Source: Thermoplasmatota archaeon
Lineage (GTDB): Archaea; Thermoplasmatota; Penumbrarchaeia; JASLWR01
Assembly: GCA_030740765.1 (NCBI GenBank)
Contig: JASLWR010000033.1
Location: 1 to 32,533, forward strand
DNA length: 32,533 nt
Direction: 5' to 3'
Made by a program: the position numbers and the translations under genes. Of the stretch, positions 15,046 to 24,166 are shown one piece after another. The notes below the pieces were generated by a model. The model was not told where the DNA came from. It did no database searches and worked only from the letters and a program-made list of their open reading frames with translations. The first letter of the stretch is position 1, and each line of letters opens with the position of its first letter.

Positions 15046-15678
15046 TCATGCATAGGGGAACGAATGAAGTGGGCCACCTCCAAGGATGGTACCCCCGATG
15101 GAACGCGCTCGTAAAAGTGCTCGAAGAGGGCACTCGCTGACATCGTTGCGCTGTGTCTTGTTCATCAGAACGCATATTAGCACAACCTTGCCACCATTCC
15201 TCTCCACCTCTTCTACAGCGCCCCGTAGCGTATTTCCCGTGGAAATCACATCGTCGATGATGATCACTTTTTTCCCATTAACATTGGCGAAATTGGAACT
15301 GAATTGACCTCCCTTGGCAGGCTCCGTTGCAGGTTTATATACCGCTAGTTCCTTTCCCAGAATCTCTGAGATGAACGCAGCATATGGTATACCGTTAATA
15401 GCAATACCCATAATTGTGTCAATATCACTCTCCTGAAGTTCTTCCTGGATGATACTAACCAACACGGATGCGACGTTCTTTATTCTGCTTCCGAAGACCC
15501 CTACTGACCGCCAGCCTATTTTCACATCCGAAGGCGGCGTCTCAGTGCTGGGGGCACCGCTGAGAAGCCATTTGACGGTATCTATAGATAGGTGCAGGTC
15601 ACTGGATATTTCCTTTTGCGAATATCCCTTCTTTTTCAATTGTTTTACTTTAACTACGAGATTGTCAATGTCGATCAT
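15046..15678 (-). CDS. gfcR: GfcR-type transcriptional regulator with phosphoribosyltransferase-like domain
   Basis: The 210 residues comprise a short N-terminal helix-turn-helix (about 19-40, GYSQKEISSDLHLSIDTVKWLL) and a type I phosphoribosyltransferase-like domain with the PRPP-binding signature VIIIDDVISTGNT (about 138-150). This HTH plus PyrE-like layout is that of GfcR, described in haloarchaea as a regulator of central sugar metabolism, and of related archaeal PRPP-responsive regulators. It could still be annotated as an orotate phosphoribosyltransferase-like protein. ATG 15678 is preceded by AGGAGG with eight bases between, a strong site. It follows purA on the same strand after 235 bases, so it probably has its own promoter. 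The regulated genes cannot be read from the sequence. Confidence 0.85.
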   Translation of the reverse strand: MIDIDNLVVKVKQLKKKGYSQKEISSDLHLSIDTVKWLLSGAPSTETPPSDVKIGWRSVGVFGSRIKNVASVLVSIIQEELQESDIDTIMGIAINGIPYAAFISEILGKELAVYKPATEPAKGGQFSSNFANVNGKKVIIIDDVISTGNTLRGAVEEVERNGGKVVLICVLMNKTQRNDVSECPLRALLRARSIGGTILGGGPLHSFPYA

Positions 15679-15913
15679 GTTTCAAGCCTCCTGGCGATCC
15701 CCGGAAACCAAGCGGATACAAATGAATTGCGGATGGATTGGATTGATTATATTTAAAGATTATCTGGTAAAGTTGATCGTAATGGCCCTCCATACAAACA
15801 CACGATAACCTTATGTCAGTTTTATTACAGGGAAATACCATAATATCACACTGCCTAGATATATCGGTACTTATAACTATTCGATGAATTGAACGGACTG
15901 GACATGTGGATAA

Positions 15914-17206
15914 TTAAATCTCCGAAGTGTTCGATCTCTCAGGGCCAAAGGAGAGGATCTCAATTGGAATTTTTAATTCATTTTCAATAAATTCTATGTA
16001 GTTGAGAAGGTTTTTCGGCATTACATCTCTTCCACCGGTCTTTATCATATCTAAAGTCTCTTTGTCAAGATCGAAGGGACCCGGAAGCGTTGTATAGACC
16101 GGTTTGGCACGATCCAGAATAGATATCGACGGTGGGAACTCATCGGTCTCTTTCCCGTCGATCATATACCCTGTGCACACCTTTATCTCGTCAAAATCCG
16201 CCAGAACATCGATCTTTGTCAATGCCCCTGCCGTGGCCCCGCCTACCATGACAGAATGTTTTAGAATAACAAGATCAAGCCAACCGCATCTCCGTGTCCT
16301 GCCTGTGGTAGCACCGATCTCACATCCCTTTTGCTGCAGTGTATCCCTGGTCCGATCCTTCAATTCCGTAGGGAACGGCCCCTTACCCACCCTTGTGGTA
16401 TATGCCTTGATCACCCCAATTACCTTATCTATCTTGGTCGGTCCAACACCCGTCCCGATTGTCACACCACCGGAAAGTGTATGAGAAGATGTTACGAAGG
16501 GGTAGGTTCCAAAATCAACATCGAGAAGAACACCTTGAGCTCCTTCGAAGAGAACCTTTTTTCCCGAATCTATGGATTTGTTTATAAGTCGAGAAGTATT
16601 TGAAATGAAGGGAAGGAAAAATTCACCGAGATCCCGGAACATGTTAAATATCTCATCAGTTCTCAGCCGAATTCCCTGAAATTCATCGGTTTTAATCACG
16701 TCTTTCCATCGATGGAGGCCTTTTTCTATCTTTTCCCGTAGATTCCCATGGTCCCGAAGATCGCACATTCTTATGCCGTGTCGGGAAATTTTATCCGTGT
16801 ATGCAGGGCCGATCCCTCTCCCAGTTGTGCCTATATTTCCGCTCCCCAATGTTATTTCCTGGATACTATCCGCCGCCCTGTGATATGGCATTATAATATT
16901 TGCTCTGTCGCTGATATTTAGTGAAATTTGATTTATACCCAGATCGGCCAATCTATCCAGTTCGCCTTTAAGAACGGTGAGGTCCAAGACCAATCCGTTC
17001 CCCAAAAAGAGCTCTTTTCCAGGGTGAAGAACACCGGAAGGGATCAGGTGGAACTTGTGGACTTCGCCATCCACATTAATTGTGTGCCCGGCATTGTTGC
17101 CTCCCTGAAACCGTACAACCATGTCGTTCTTTTCTGCGAGATAATCGATGATCTTTCCTTTACCTTCATCTCCCCATTGTATTCCAATTACTACTGTTGC
17201 GGTCAA
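15914..17206 (-). CDS. purA: Adenylosuccinate synthetase
   Basis: The 430 residues are a full-length PurA. The N-terminal GTP/IMP site GIQWGDEGKGKIIDYLA, QGGNNAGHT, the TTGRGIGPAYTDK segment, LFEGAQGVLLDVDFGTYPFVTSS and the C-terminal guanine site SFGPERS are all present. The enzyme joins IMP and aspartate with GTP hydrolysis, the first step from IMP to AMP. The start is TTG 17206 (MTATVVIGIQWG); AGAGGGAT lies just upstream, in the same arrangement as at psmA, and no ATG is available before the conserved glycine loop. It lies 54 bases after the end of the RHH/zinc-ribbon gene on the same strand, so read-through is possible. Confidence 0.97.
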   Translation of the reverse strand: MTATVVIGIQWGDEGKGKIIDYLAEKNDMVVRFQGGNNAGHTINVDGEVHKFHLIPSGVLHPGKELFLGNGLVLDLTVLKGELDRLADLGINQISLNISDRANIIMPYHRAADSIQEITLGSGNIGTTGRGIGPAYTDKISRHGIRMCDLRDHGNLREKIEKGLHRWKDVIKTDEFQGIRLRTDEIFNMFRDLGEFFLPFISNTSRLINKSIDSGKKVLFEGAQGVLLDVDFGTYPFVTSSHTLSGGVTIGTGVGPTKIDKVIGVIKAYTTRVGKGPFPTELKDRTRDTLQQKGCEIGATTGRTRRCGWLDLVILKHSVMVGGATAGALTKIDVLADFDEIKVCTGYMIDGKETDEFPPSISILDRAKPVYTTLPGPFDLDKETLDMIKTGGRDVMPKNLLNYIEFIENELKIPIEILSFGPERSNTSEI

Positions 17207-17260
17207 TATAATCCCTCTGGCTGTGATGGCCTTTGTATCAAGTTACCCTATAATCGGCCT

Positions 17261-18313
17261 TTATCTACGATCTCTCTTTTTCTTGAAGATGGGTAGTTCA
17301 CCCAATTTCTTTTTTTTCCAATTCTTTTTCTTTTTCGATAATACGGATTTTTTCTTTTTGGGAGCAAACTTACCCTTAGTCCCTATCGATTCTATGCTCT
17401 TAGAAATCATAAAATCAGAAGGGGCATAATACCAACAAGGATCACAGAACCATCTCTCGTATTCCTGAACGAATGTCATACTCTTAATGCAGAACGGGCA
17501 AACAGGTTTCCCATTCCCGTCGATTTTTATATTATAGCTATTCCACCCAGAAGGGGGGCCACTGGGCGGGTAAAAATTATCGTCGAGATCGTATCCCCAA
17601 TCCCCGGAGCGGGCATTTCCGTTCACTATCGGTGGTTCTCGACCACCATAATCATATTTGGCGTTTCCACCACTTTCCGGATGCTCATGATGGGCGTTAT
17701 AATCCCTTTTCACGTCCTCTCCCCCTTCAGATAGGCAAAATGAGCACCAACGGCAGTAATCATCGTTCTCATCCACCGTTTCGTCACAATGAGGACATGC
17801 AAACTCGTAGTCCATGTCCGGTGTAAGGCCGGTGGAATCAATACTACCGGTAACCTGGGAATTCTTAACTGCCTGGCCATCTCTATTATATAATGGGGTG
17901 GAAGAAATGTCGTTGTGGTAGGTATTGTCAAACTTTTCGAGAATTGATTCTTGAGCAAACTTCATTTTTCCAATAGACTCCTTATTCTCGAAAGCTGTCC
18001 TTTCAATAGAATCCACCCCTTCTGCCAGTCCTTCCATAGCCCTTTCCAGGTTTTCCATCCGGTCACACAAGCCGGTGATGTATGTAAAACGATCGTTAAT
18101 TGCGTTTAAAATGCTTAACAATTTTGTTGATGAGACCTGCAGCATCTCTGCGTCTGGATTCTCAGACTCTTCCCCGCCATCATTTTTCTGAGTTGAGTCA
18201 AATCGAGAATCCACCAATTGTGCGATATATTTGGCATATGTTTCTTTTTTTTTCAACTGGCATAATTTTTCGAAAATGGCATCATCGAAGATCACGCTAA
18301 TCTTTTTCGGCAT
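17261..18313 (-). CDS. RHH-like, coiled-coil, double zinc-ribbon protein with poly-lysine tail
   Basis: I place the start at ATG 18313 (350 residues). A TATA-like GTTATAAAT (18338-18346) lies about 29 bases upstream and there is no ribosome site, as in a leaderless transcript. An ATG at 18367 would add 18 residues but ignore this promoter. Residues 1-40 (PKKISVIFDDAIFEKLCQLKK) resemble a ribbon-helix-helix DNA-binding start. Residues 60-135 are likely coiled coil. A first zinc ribbon uses C173, C176, C187 and C190 (CPHC/CRWC), and a second C272, C275, C290 and C293 (CPFC/CDPC). Between them is a glycine- and tyrosine-rich linker. The tail is lysine-rich (KKKKSVLSKKKKNWKKKK). Together these suggest a nucleic-acid-binding protein, perhaps a regulator; the function is unknown. 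Confidence 0.75.
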   Translation of the reverse strand: MPKKISVIFDDAIFEKLCQLKKKETYAKYIAQLVDSRFDSTQKNDGGEESENPDAEMLQVSSTKLLSILNAINDRFTYITGLCDRMENLERAMEGLAEGVDSIERTAFENKESIGKMKFAQESILEKFDNTYHNDISSTPLYNRDGQAVKNSQVTGSIDSTGLTPDMDYEFACPHCDETVDENDDYCRWCSFCLSEGGEDVKRDYNAHHEHPESGGNAKYDYGGREPPIVNGNARSGDWGYDLDDNFYPPSGPPSGWNSYNIKIDGNGKPVCPFCIKSMTFVQEYERWFCDPCWYYAPSDFMISKSIESIGTKGKFAPKKKKSVLSKKKKNWKKKKLGELPIFKKKRDRR

Positions 18314-18337
18314 CGTTTTATGTATAACGCAACTTTG

Positions 18338-18346
18338 ATTTATAAC
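18338..18346 (-). promoter_or_regulatory. TATA box of a probable leaderless transcript
   Basis: On the minus strand GTTATAAAT is centred about 29 bases before ATG 18313, the distance expected when transcription starts at the start codon. The absence of a ribosome binding site agrees. Confidence 0.55.
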
Positions 18347-18367
18347 TTTTGGACTCCTTGGCCACAT

Positions 18368-18693
18368 ACCAAAAGTAAAGACGAATCATAGGAGCATAAC
18401 ATGACGAATTTTATGCCGATTCATTCTAAAATATGGACCAAAGTCCATTGATAATATATATCCAATCACAAAACTGATCCCAAGTCCAATTTTTTTTATT
18501 AAATTGCCATATATCTATTGGGCCAAAACCAAATCAAATCTATTTTCATGGGAAGCTTCCGAATTTCCTGGACCCGATTTACTTTCGATCTTTGATAAAA
18601 TCTCTGAAAACGATAATGAAATGAGAACGAGTTTTTATATTCAATAAATAATTATAAATACTACAATGATGATTTGTTTTTGAGGTTTTTGTT
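18368..18693. other. AT-rich divergent intergenic region
   Basis: This region of 326 bases separates two divergent genes. It contains a perfect palindrome, ATGGAC-CAAA-GTCCAT (18433-18448), and a TATA-like ATTATAAAT before the 911-residue surface-protein gene (about 18650-18659, leader of about 10 bases). Short AT-rich words recur, but I see no RNA gene or coding sequence. Confidence 0.6.
18433..18448. repeat. Palindrome between divergent promoters
   Basis: ATGGAC (18433-18438) and GTCCAT (18443-18448) form a perfect inverted repeat with a CAAA spacer. It is about 120 bases from the minus-strand gene start and 245 bases from the plus-strand gene start. It could be an operator for either; a protein site is inference. 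Confidence 0.35.
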
Positions 18694-21429
18694 ATGGAGA
18701 ATATAAGACACAGATCTCTGATATTGACAATGATACTTGTAATGAGTTTATTGAATATCGGATATTTTAGCATTTCCGCGGTTCAAGCAATTGATTCCCG
18801 ATCCATCAAGGACGGCGCCCCAAATTCAATTCAAATATTGGAAGACTCGGGACCCAATTATCTCGATCTGTATGACATATACAACAACACTGGTGGCCCT
18901 TTGAACTTTACGATATGGAATGGTGACAACTGGAACAAGACGCTTCATGGGCAGATTATGAACGTCACCGTTAAGATGAATGCTACTCTTGAGATCTTTC
19001 CGTTACCGGACATGCATGGTGCGGAGAATATCATAATAAATGCTACGAATACAAATGGTTCGAGCACAGTTCACGAAATAAAAGTGTCTATATTGCCGGT
19101 AAACGATCCGCCAGTTTTGGAAACCATCGGAAATGTCATGGTCAAGAATATGGATTCAATCAATCTTTTCATTTACCAGAACAATTGGTTCAATGAAACT
19201 GTCAAGGCCTCCGATGTTGATGGGGATACATTGATATTCCTAGATAATTCAACACAATTCGACATTAATTATCTGACCGGTCAAATATCTTTCAAAACGG
19301 GAAACGATGATGTTGGAGACATCTATGTAAATATTACCGTTTCTGATATTAACGGCAGCAACAGCGAGGATCGTATCAATATAAAATTCACCGTCCTCAA
19401 CGTAAACGATCCCCCAATCGCCTCGATTACCTATCCGGAGAATGGAAGCGTATACCAAGGAGAACGTTATATCAGTTTCAGTGGGAATGGTTTTGATCCC
19501 GATATTCCTCATGGTGATTATCTAAATTTTGAATGGTACTCAGACCTGGACGGTCTTATCGGTGAAGGACGGAATATCAGTACTTATTATCTTAGTATTG
19601 GAACACACATCATCTCACTTAAAGTGATTGATACTGGTGGATTGTATGATACGGCTAACATCACCCTGGTGATCACCCCCGGCTCATATTACTATTTTTA
19701 TGAAACAGAGTTATCTTTGGAAGACGATACTTTTTTGATAAAACAGGATGAAGACGTCACGTGTGAGATCGAGGTTATGAATTATGGGTCACGAGAGGAT
19801 AACATATCCATTGTGATTGACAAAATAAATGATTTCCCTGGTGAGGTGGTTCCCGATTTTGAGAATGTAACACTGGATTCATACGATTCTGAAACCATAA
19901 CACTCACAATATCAGCCCCGGTTGATGCCGAACCCGGTGTGTACATGATAGAGATTTACGCAAAATCCTCTTTTAATAGTGACGAGTTGTATGATAATTA
20001 TAGCAAGGATTACCAAAATTATTACGGGCAAGAGGATAAGGAAACAATAATGGTGTTCGTCTTGGAAAGTAACATGGATGAAAACGGCAAGATAGCGGAG
20101 AAACCGGAATGGACGGTTGGATCAAAATGGGAATACAGAATAATAACGGAAGAGTATCCGTTAAAATTGAATGGCACTGTGAGTCTGGAAATAATGGATG
20201 ATACCGTCGAGGAAATCAAGGATGTTGAATATGACGTTTACGTGATCGATATGGAAGCCAGTATGGAGATGGAAGATAATGAGGATTCCTATATTGAAAA
20301 ATACAGTTCCAGGCTTGAGGGAAAGTCCCACATCCGGAAATCCGACCTTGCCATCGTCAAGGAAGAAAAGAAGACCGAATCAACCTATGAATGGTATGGA
20401 AGAGAAGAAAAAGATAAGTCAGATACCAAAACATACTATGACCCGCCAATTGACGAATATCAATTCCCCATCATACCAGGGGAAACATGGACCGCCGAAA
20501 CCGATATTACGGAAGAGGAAGATATTTCCTATCCAGATTATGATGATGATGATTCTGATTCTGAATCTGATGAATCCACGTATAATGAAATACGTTCTTA
20601 TGCATGCCTTGGGACCGAAACAGTTACCACTCCCGGGGGAACCTTCGAGACTTTTAAAATACTGCATTATGAAACTGAAAGAGATGATTACTACGATTGG
20701 TATGGTAATCCATACAATAGGTCCAGAAGCAACCTTTTCGAGGATTCTGGCAGCGGTTACACTATAGATTATTATTCCCCGGATTTAGGGCAGTCTGTAA
20801 AATATGCCCAATATTCGGAATCGTATGAGTATGATGATAATTACACTAGGGTGTATCAGTGGAAAGAATCTTTGGTCATCGAATTGACCGGATATGAACT
20901 GGCAGCCGAAAACGAAATTCCAGATGAACCTGAAGAACCAGAAGAGGTAAATGAGGAACTTCCCGATGACTGGAAGGGTCTATTCGACGTGGATGATCCA
21001 TACGGCGATGACGATGGTGACGGATTTAGCAACATAGAGGAATACATTAACGGGACGGACCCCACTGACCCTGACGACAATCCTGGGAGCCCAATCGATG
21101 AAGACGGCGATGGAATGCCAGATACCTGGGAAAAATATTACGGATTCGATCCCACAGATCCCACTGATGCTGACGGTGATAGCGACGAGGACGGTTTTTC
21201 CAATTTAATGGAATACAATTCGCGAACCGAACCAGATAATAACGAGGATCATCCATATATTAATAAAAATGACGACATTGAAAATGAGTTATTGGGAAGC
21301 CCTTATATTATAATCTCGATAGTGCTCAGTTTGTTGATTTTTATAATAATCATAATAATCGTAGTTGTAAAAAAAAGAGGCGATAAGGGTGATGGTGACA
21401 GCCATATGGGCAGGATCGAATTCGATTAA
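18694..21429 (+). CDS. Large cell-surface protein: cadherin-like, PKD-like, calcium-binding repeats, C-terminal membrane anchor
   Basis: The 911 residues begin with a signal peptide (MENIRHRSLILTMILVMSLL, cut near residue 33). Two cadherin-like sandwiches are marked by VNDPP at the domain joints and the calcium motif ASDVDGDTL. Next come a PKD-like domain (about 245-325) and a NEW3/APHP-like domain (about 335-430). A beta-rich acidic domain of about 300 residues begins PEWTVGSKWEYR and contains TTPGGTFETFKI. Thrombospondin-type-3/dockerin-like calcium repeats follow (GDDDGDGFSNIEEYINGTDP, EDGDGMPDTWEKYYG), then a membrane span at about 870-893 and a short basic cytoplasmic tail. There are many N-glycosylation sequons. 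A role in adhesion or as a cell-envelope component is likely. No enzyme site is visible. Confidence 0.85.
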   Translation: MENIRHRSLILTMILVMSLLNIGYFSISAVQAIDSRSIKDGAPNSIQILEDSGPNYLDLYDIYNNTGGPLNFTIWNGDNWNKTLHGQIMNVTVKMNATLEIFPLPDMHGAENIIINATNTNGSSTVHEIKVSILPVNDPPVLETIGNVMVKNMDSINLFIYQNNWFNETVKASDVDGDTLIFLDNSTQFDINYLTGQISFKTGNDDVGDIYVNITVSDINGSNSEDRINIKFTVLNVNDPPIASITYPENGSVYQGERYISFSGNGFDPDIPHGDYLNFEWYSDLDGLIGEGRNISTYYLSIGTHIISLKVIDTGGLYDTANITLVITPGSYYYFYETELSLEDDTFLIKQDEDVTCEIEVMNYGSREDNISIVIDKINDFPGEVVPDFENVTLDSYDSETITLTISAPVDAEPGVYMIEIYAKSSFNSDELYDNYSKDYQNYYGQEDKETIMVFVLESNMDENGKIAEKPEWTVGSKWEYRIITEEYPLKLNGTVSLEIMDDTVEEIKDVEYDVYVIDMEASMEMEDNEDSYIEKYSSRLEGKSHIRKSDLAIVKEEKKTESTYEWYGREEKDKSDTKTYYDPPIDEYQFPIIPGETWTAETDITEEEDISYPDYDDDDSDSESDESTYNEIRSYACLGTETVTTPGGTFETFKILHYETERDDYYDWYGNPYNRSRSNLFEDSGSGYTIDYYSPDLGQSVKYAQYSESYEYDDNYTRVYQWKESLVIELTGYELAAENEIPDEPEEPEEVNEELPDDWKGLFDVDDPYGDDDGDGFSNIEEYINGTDPTDPDDNPGSPIDEDGDGMPDTWEKYYGFDPTDPTDADGDSDEDGFSNLMEYNSRTEPDNNEDHPYINKNDDIENELLGSPYIIISIVLSLLIFIIIIIIVVVKKRGDKGDGDSHMGRIEFD

Positions 21430-21460
21430 AAAAAGTTGAGTTATAAAGGAAAATCGACCA

Positions 21461-21799
21461 TCAAGCCGAAAAGAGCTTCTTCATTAGCAGCAGGTCCATT
21501 ATCGGAGCGTGGATTACAATTTCCCTTCTTGCCATGGCCTTGAAGGGGGATACTTCGCCTTTCATTATGCCTTCTAGTATCTCGCTAGTACTATCCACAA
21601 TTATATCCGCTTTCTCATTGCATCTTCCTTCCTTAAGAGAATGGGCAGTTACACCTTCCATGATAAAATTGTATCCATTACCGTCCCGAAGACGAATCTC
21701 CACTATCCTTAACTTCCCCTCGACAGATTTCCGTATCCGATCATTATCGGGCGCGAGACGATTGTAGGTATCAATGGCCTTTTCCAGTGATTCGATCAT
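21461..21799 (-). CDS. SCP2 sterol-transfer-like small protein
   Basis: The 112 residues have the pattern of the SCP2 lipid-binding fold: KLRIVEIRLRDGNGYNFIMEG, then EKADIIVDSTSEILEGIMKGEVSPFKAMARREIVIHAP, and a C-terminal helix DLLLMKKLF. In this family the ADI-V-S and GEVSPFKA stretches are the most conserved. Proteins of this type bind lipids or CoA esters in a hydrophobic pocket. There is no signal peptide, so it is cytoplasmic. Its ATG at 21799 lies one base after the TGA (21801-21803) of the large surface-protein gene, so the two form a tightly coupled unit. It converges with the 911-residue gene, with 31 bases between the stops. Confidence 0.75.
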   Translation of the reverse strand: MIESLEKAIDTYNRLAPDNDRIRKSVEGKLRIVEIRLRDGNGYNFIMEGVTAHSLKEGRCNEKADIIVDSTSEILEGIMKGEVSPFKAMARREIVIHAPIMDLLLMKKLFSA

Positions 21800-21800
21800 G

Positions 21801-23864
21801 TCAATGAACCTTCTTCTTCCTCTGTGGCCATGTTACGATGATTACCAGTAGCAGCAGTCCCGATATCACTGAAATGATCGAAGGTGAAAAGGAAGGGGCC
21901 AAAGTCGTGTATCGTAACTTGATTACATTAAAATCGACGTAAACAACGTTATTATCGGTGTCCGGTTCGGAGAATATTCCACCTGGGCCGCCACCGGTGA
22001 CCTCGGCTTCAATCTTCAAAACCCATTTCCCCACAATCTCTCCCTCCGGACCGGAAAAGCGATAGCTTTTCATTGCGTATTCGTAGCTACCAGCAGCCAT
22101 ACCCGCCCTCACCACGTAAGATCCCATATTGATCTCATCCTTGCCATCCGGTGACGTTAACCTGAACATTACGACGATATCTCGATCGAATGGTACTTCT
22201 TCATTCCCCACATTTCTTACCATAACACGGAATGTGATCTCCTTGACCGTATTGCTGTAAATCATGGATTGTGGTGTTACTTCCGATTTCCGCAACTCTA
22301 CGTTAGGGCCATACAGGAAAATATTTCCCGCCTTGTTGTTCGTGTTATCGGTAGAATAATCAATTATTTCTTGAATACCTTCCTCCACCGGGCTAGCCTT
22401 GGCAAGTGGGCTGTATGGATTCTGATCTTCGGTATAATCCAGGTCAACTATGACATAGTAGGAACCCTTCTGTATTGCATCGTATGATATCCATGTGATC
22501 CACTCAATTAAATGAGAACGCCCCTTGGCAAGATACGGGATGTTATAGGTATAGTTGTCGTTAATATCCATGAGTGGCTCGAAATGTTCATCCCTCTTAT
22601 CCGGATCATCCGACCAGAATGTAACCGGTATACTGCTTGCGGATCCCTTACCGATATTGTGTATATTGGCCTCTATGACAAGGTTCAAAGTTTCAGGATC
22701 TTTCCTAAAGCTTATATCCGATGATCCAACCTTCAGATCAGGCCAGCCCTCGTATATAATAGGGTGAAAGGAAGTTGCGGTTTTTGTTATTGTTCCAAAA
22801 GAATCCTTAAAGAAGAAATTAAAGTCATGGACTCCCTCTTTGAGTCCGCTTAGGTCATAATAATAGTCCTTCCCGTCAATAGTGTTGACGTCGCGGATGT
22901 TAGTTTCGATCATGGGATAATGTACTCCATCAACATAAATAAAAGAGTTCTTCGGATCCGCAGGATCGTTATCCGCGTCCCAGAACGTGGCATTATACCT
23001 GAAAGTTGAGGTCTCGACACCATATATCCGATCGATATTACCGTAAACCCTGGGAGCTGTGTTAACAAGTAGATCGGACATGTAAACACCCTCTGAACTA
23101 GGCATTCTCACGGTCCCGAGGCCATCTCCGTGACCGGCCTTGAAATAGTATCGATAAGACCCTGCATTGGTCAGATTCATAAAAACTGCATGAATCACCC
23201 CGTGGGAATAATCGTCATGATTACTGAGGGGATCGAGATCGACCTCGGTCTCTCCTTCTCCCGGAACATCGAGGACCAGTCTTATAAAATCAGGTGGGAG
23301 ACCCATGTATTCATCTTTGTAGGATATCCGAAAATTGTAACTCTCTCCCACGAGCCCCTCTTCAGGGTGGATACCATCACCAATGAATCCCTTCTCACCG
23401 GTCCACGATATTATCGGTGGGAAACGTACCGTAAAATCAAATGTATCGGAGTATGATGTTTGCCCGCCCTGATAGTTTTCCTTTACCCTCCAGAAATAGG
23501 TAGTATTGTGTTCGATTTGTGTAAATGAATAATCTGTTTTTTCCACATTCGTATCGACCAGGATCGTATTGAAATCATCGTGCCCGGATATTTGTATGTC
23601 GAAGCTATTCCATTGGCGGTTCGCTCCACTGGACATCCATTTTAAAAGAATTTGATCCTTTATGGGTATTGTGGGATTGTTGGGATCGACACTATTTCCC
23701 TGACTGACGAAAAGAGGTGGGTCCCCGGCTCCGTTGGCAGATTCCACATTGCCTGCGAATCCGGTTATTGTTAAAAGGATCGAGGAAAAAACTAAGATTG
23801 CCGTGATAGCGAATGTTAGTTTGGAGTATCTGGGATTGTCCAGTGATCTCTGATTGCAGCCCAT
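21801..23864 (-). CDS. Surface protein with fibronectin-III-like and CARDB-like domains and C-terminal anchor
   Basis: The 687 residues start with a basic head and a hydrophobic segment (about 17-38, KLTFAITAILVFSSILLTITG), most likely a signal sequence. A fibronectin-III-like domain occupies about 50-148, with the typical TTYFWRVKENYQGGQTSYSD. Middle beta domains follow (150-380). Two CARDB-like domains lie at about 385-490 (LNLVIEANIHNIGKG) and 525-650 (FRVMVRNVGNEEVPF). A membrane span near 662-680 and a basic KKKVH end anchor it. The start ATG 23864 follows GGGTGG. It is outside the cell and probably structural or adhesive, with no catalytic motif. It is directly followed by the SCP2-like gene. 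Confidence 0.8.
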   Translation of the reverse strand: MGCNQRSLDNPRYSKLTFAITAILVFSSILLTITGFAGNVESANGAGDPPLFVSQGNSVDPNNPTIPIKDQILLKWMSSGANRQWNSFDIQISGHDDFNTILVDTNVEKTDYSFTQIEHNTTYFWRVKENYQGGQTSYSDTFDFTVRFPPIISWTGEKGFIGDGIHPEEGLVGESYNFRISYKDEYMGLPPDFIRLVLDVPGEGETEVDLDPLSNHDDYSHGVIHAVFMNLTNAGSYRYYFKAGHGDGLGTVRMPSSEGVYMSDLLVNTAPRVYGNIDRIYGVETSTFRYNATFWDADNDPADPKNSFIYVDGVHYPMIETNIRDVNTIDGKDYYYDLSGLKEGVHDFNFFFKDSFGTITKTATSFHPIIYEGWPDLKVGSSDISFRKDPETLNLVIEANIHNIGKGSASSIPVTFWSDDPDKRDEHFEPLMDINDNYTYNIPYLAKGRSHLIEWITWISYDAIQKGSYYVIVDLDYTEDQNPYSPLAKASPVEEGIQEIIDYSTDNTNNKAGNIFLYGPNVELRKSEVTPQSMIYSNTVKEITFRVMVRNVGNEEVPFDRDIVVMFRLTSPDGKDEINMGSYVVRAGMAAGSYEYAMKSYRFSGPEGEIVGKWVLKIEAEVTGGGPGGIFSEPDTDNNVVYVDFNVIKLRYTTLAPSFSPSIISVISGLLLLVIIVTWPQRKKKVH

Positions 23865-24166
23865 ATCATTCCACCCGAAGACATACGACTAATTTAATGA
23901 TCTATATGATAATATTATCCCTTTCAACAAATATAAACCTATTGTGAAGTTTTATTGGATTCGGTAGAATCGGTACCTCTGGACTCTCCTAACATTCCAG
24001 TGCATTGGAAATACACCTGAGCCCGACTGGATCTGGGGAGCTTTCGAGTTCCCCCGGAAAACCAGCAGCATTTCTAAAAGAAAGCTGCGGGCGCAAATGG
24101 GTTTTACCCATCATCTACAGGCTGCGATTCTGAAACATTATCAAATTATTCCATCCAGTGTTCGTC
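23865..24166. other. Intergenic region with strong hairpins (302 bases)
   Basis: No coding sequence is convincing. It holds a long hairpin (24027-24065: CTGG/CCAG outer pair, GGGGA/TCCCC inner pair with mismatches). It also holds GCAGC-TTTCT paired with AGAAA-GCTGC (24065-24088, a ten-pair stem with one bulged A and an AAA loop) and ATGGGT/ACCCAT (24097-24111, TTT loop). Both flanking genes lie on the minus strand, so these would sit in the 3' end of the TPR gene or the leader of the surface-protein gene. Confidence 0.55.

Noticed and set aside
20539-20577. A repetitive Asp/Ser-rich tract inside the 911-residue gene
   Set aside because: It is a simple acidic linker in a calcium-rich surface protein, not a separate repeat element.
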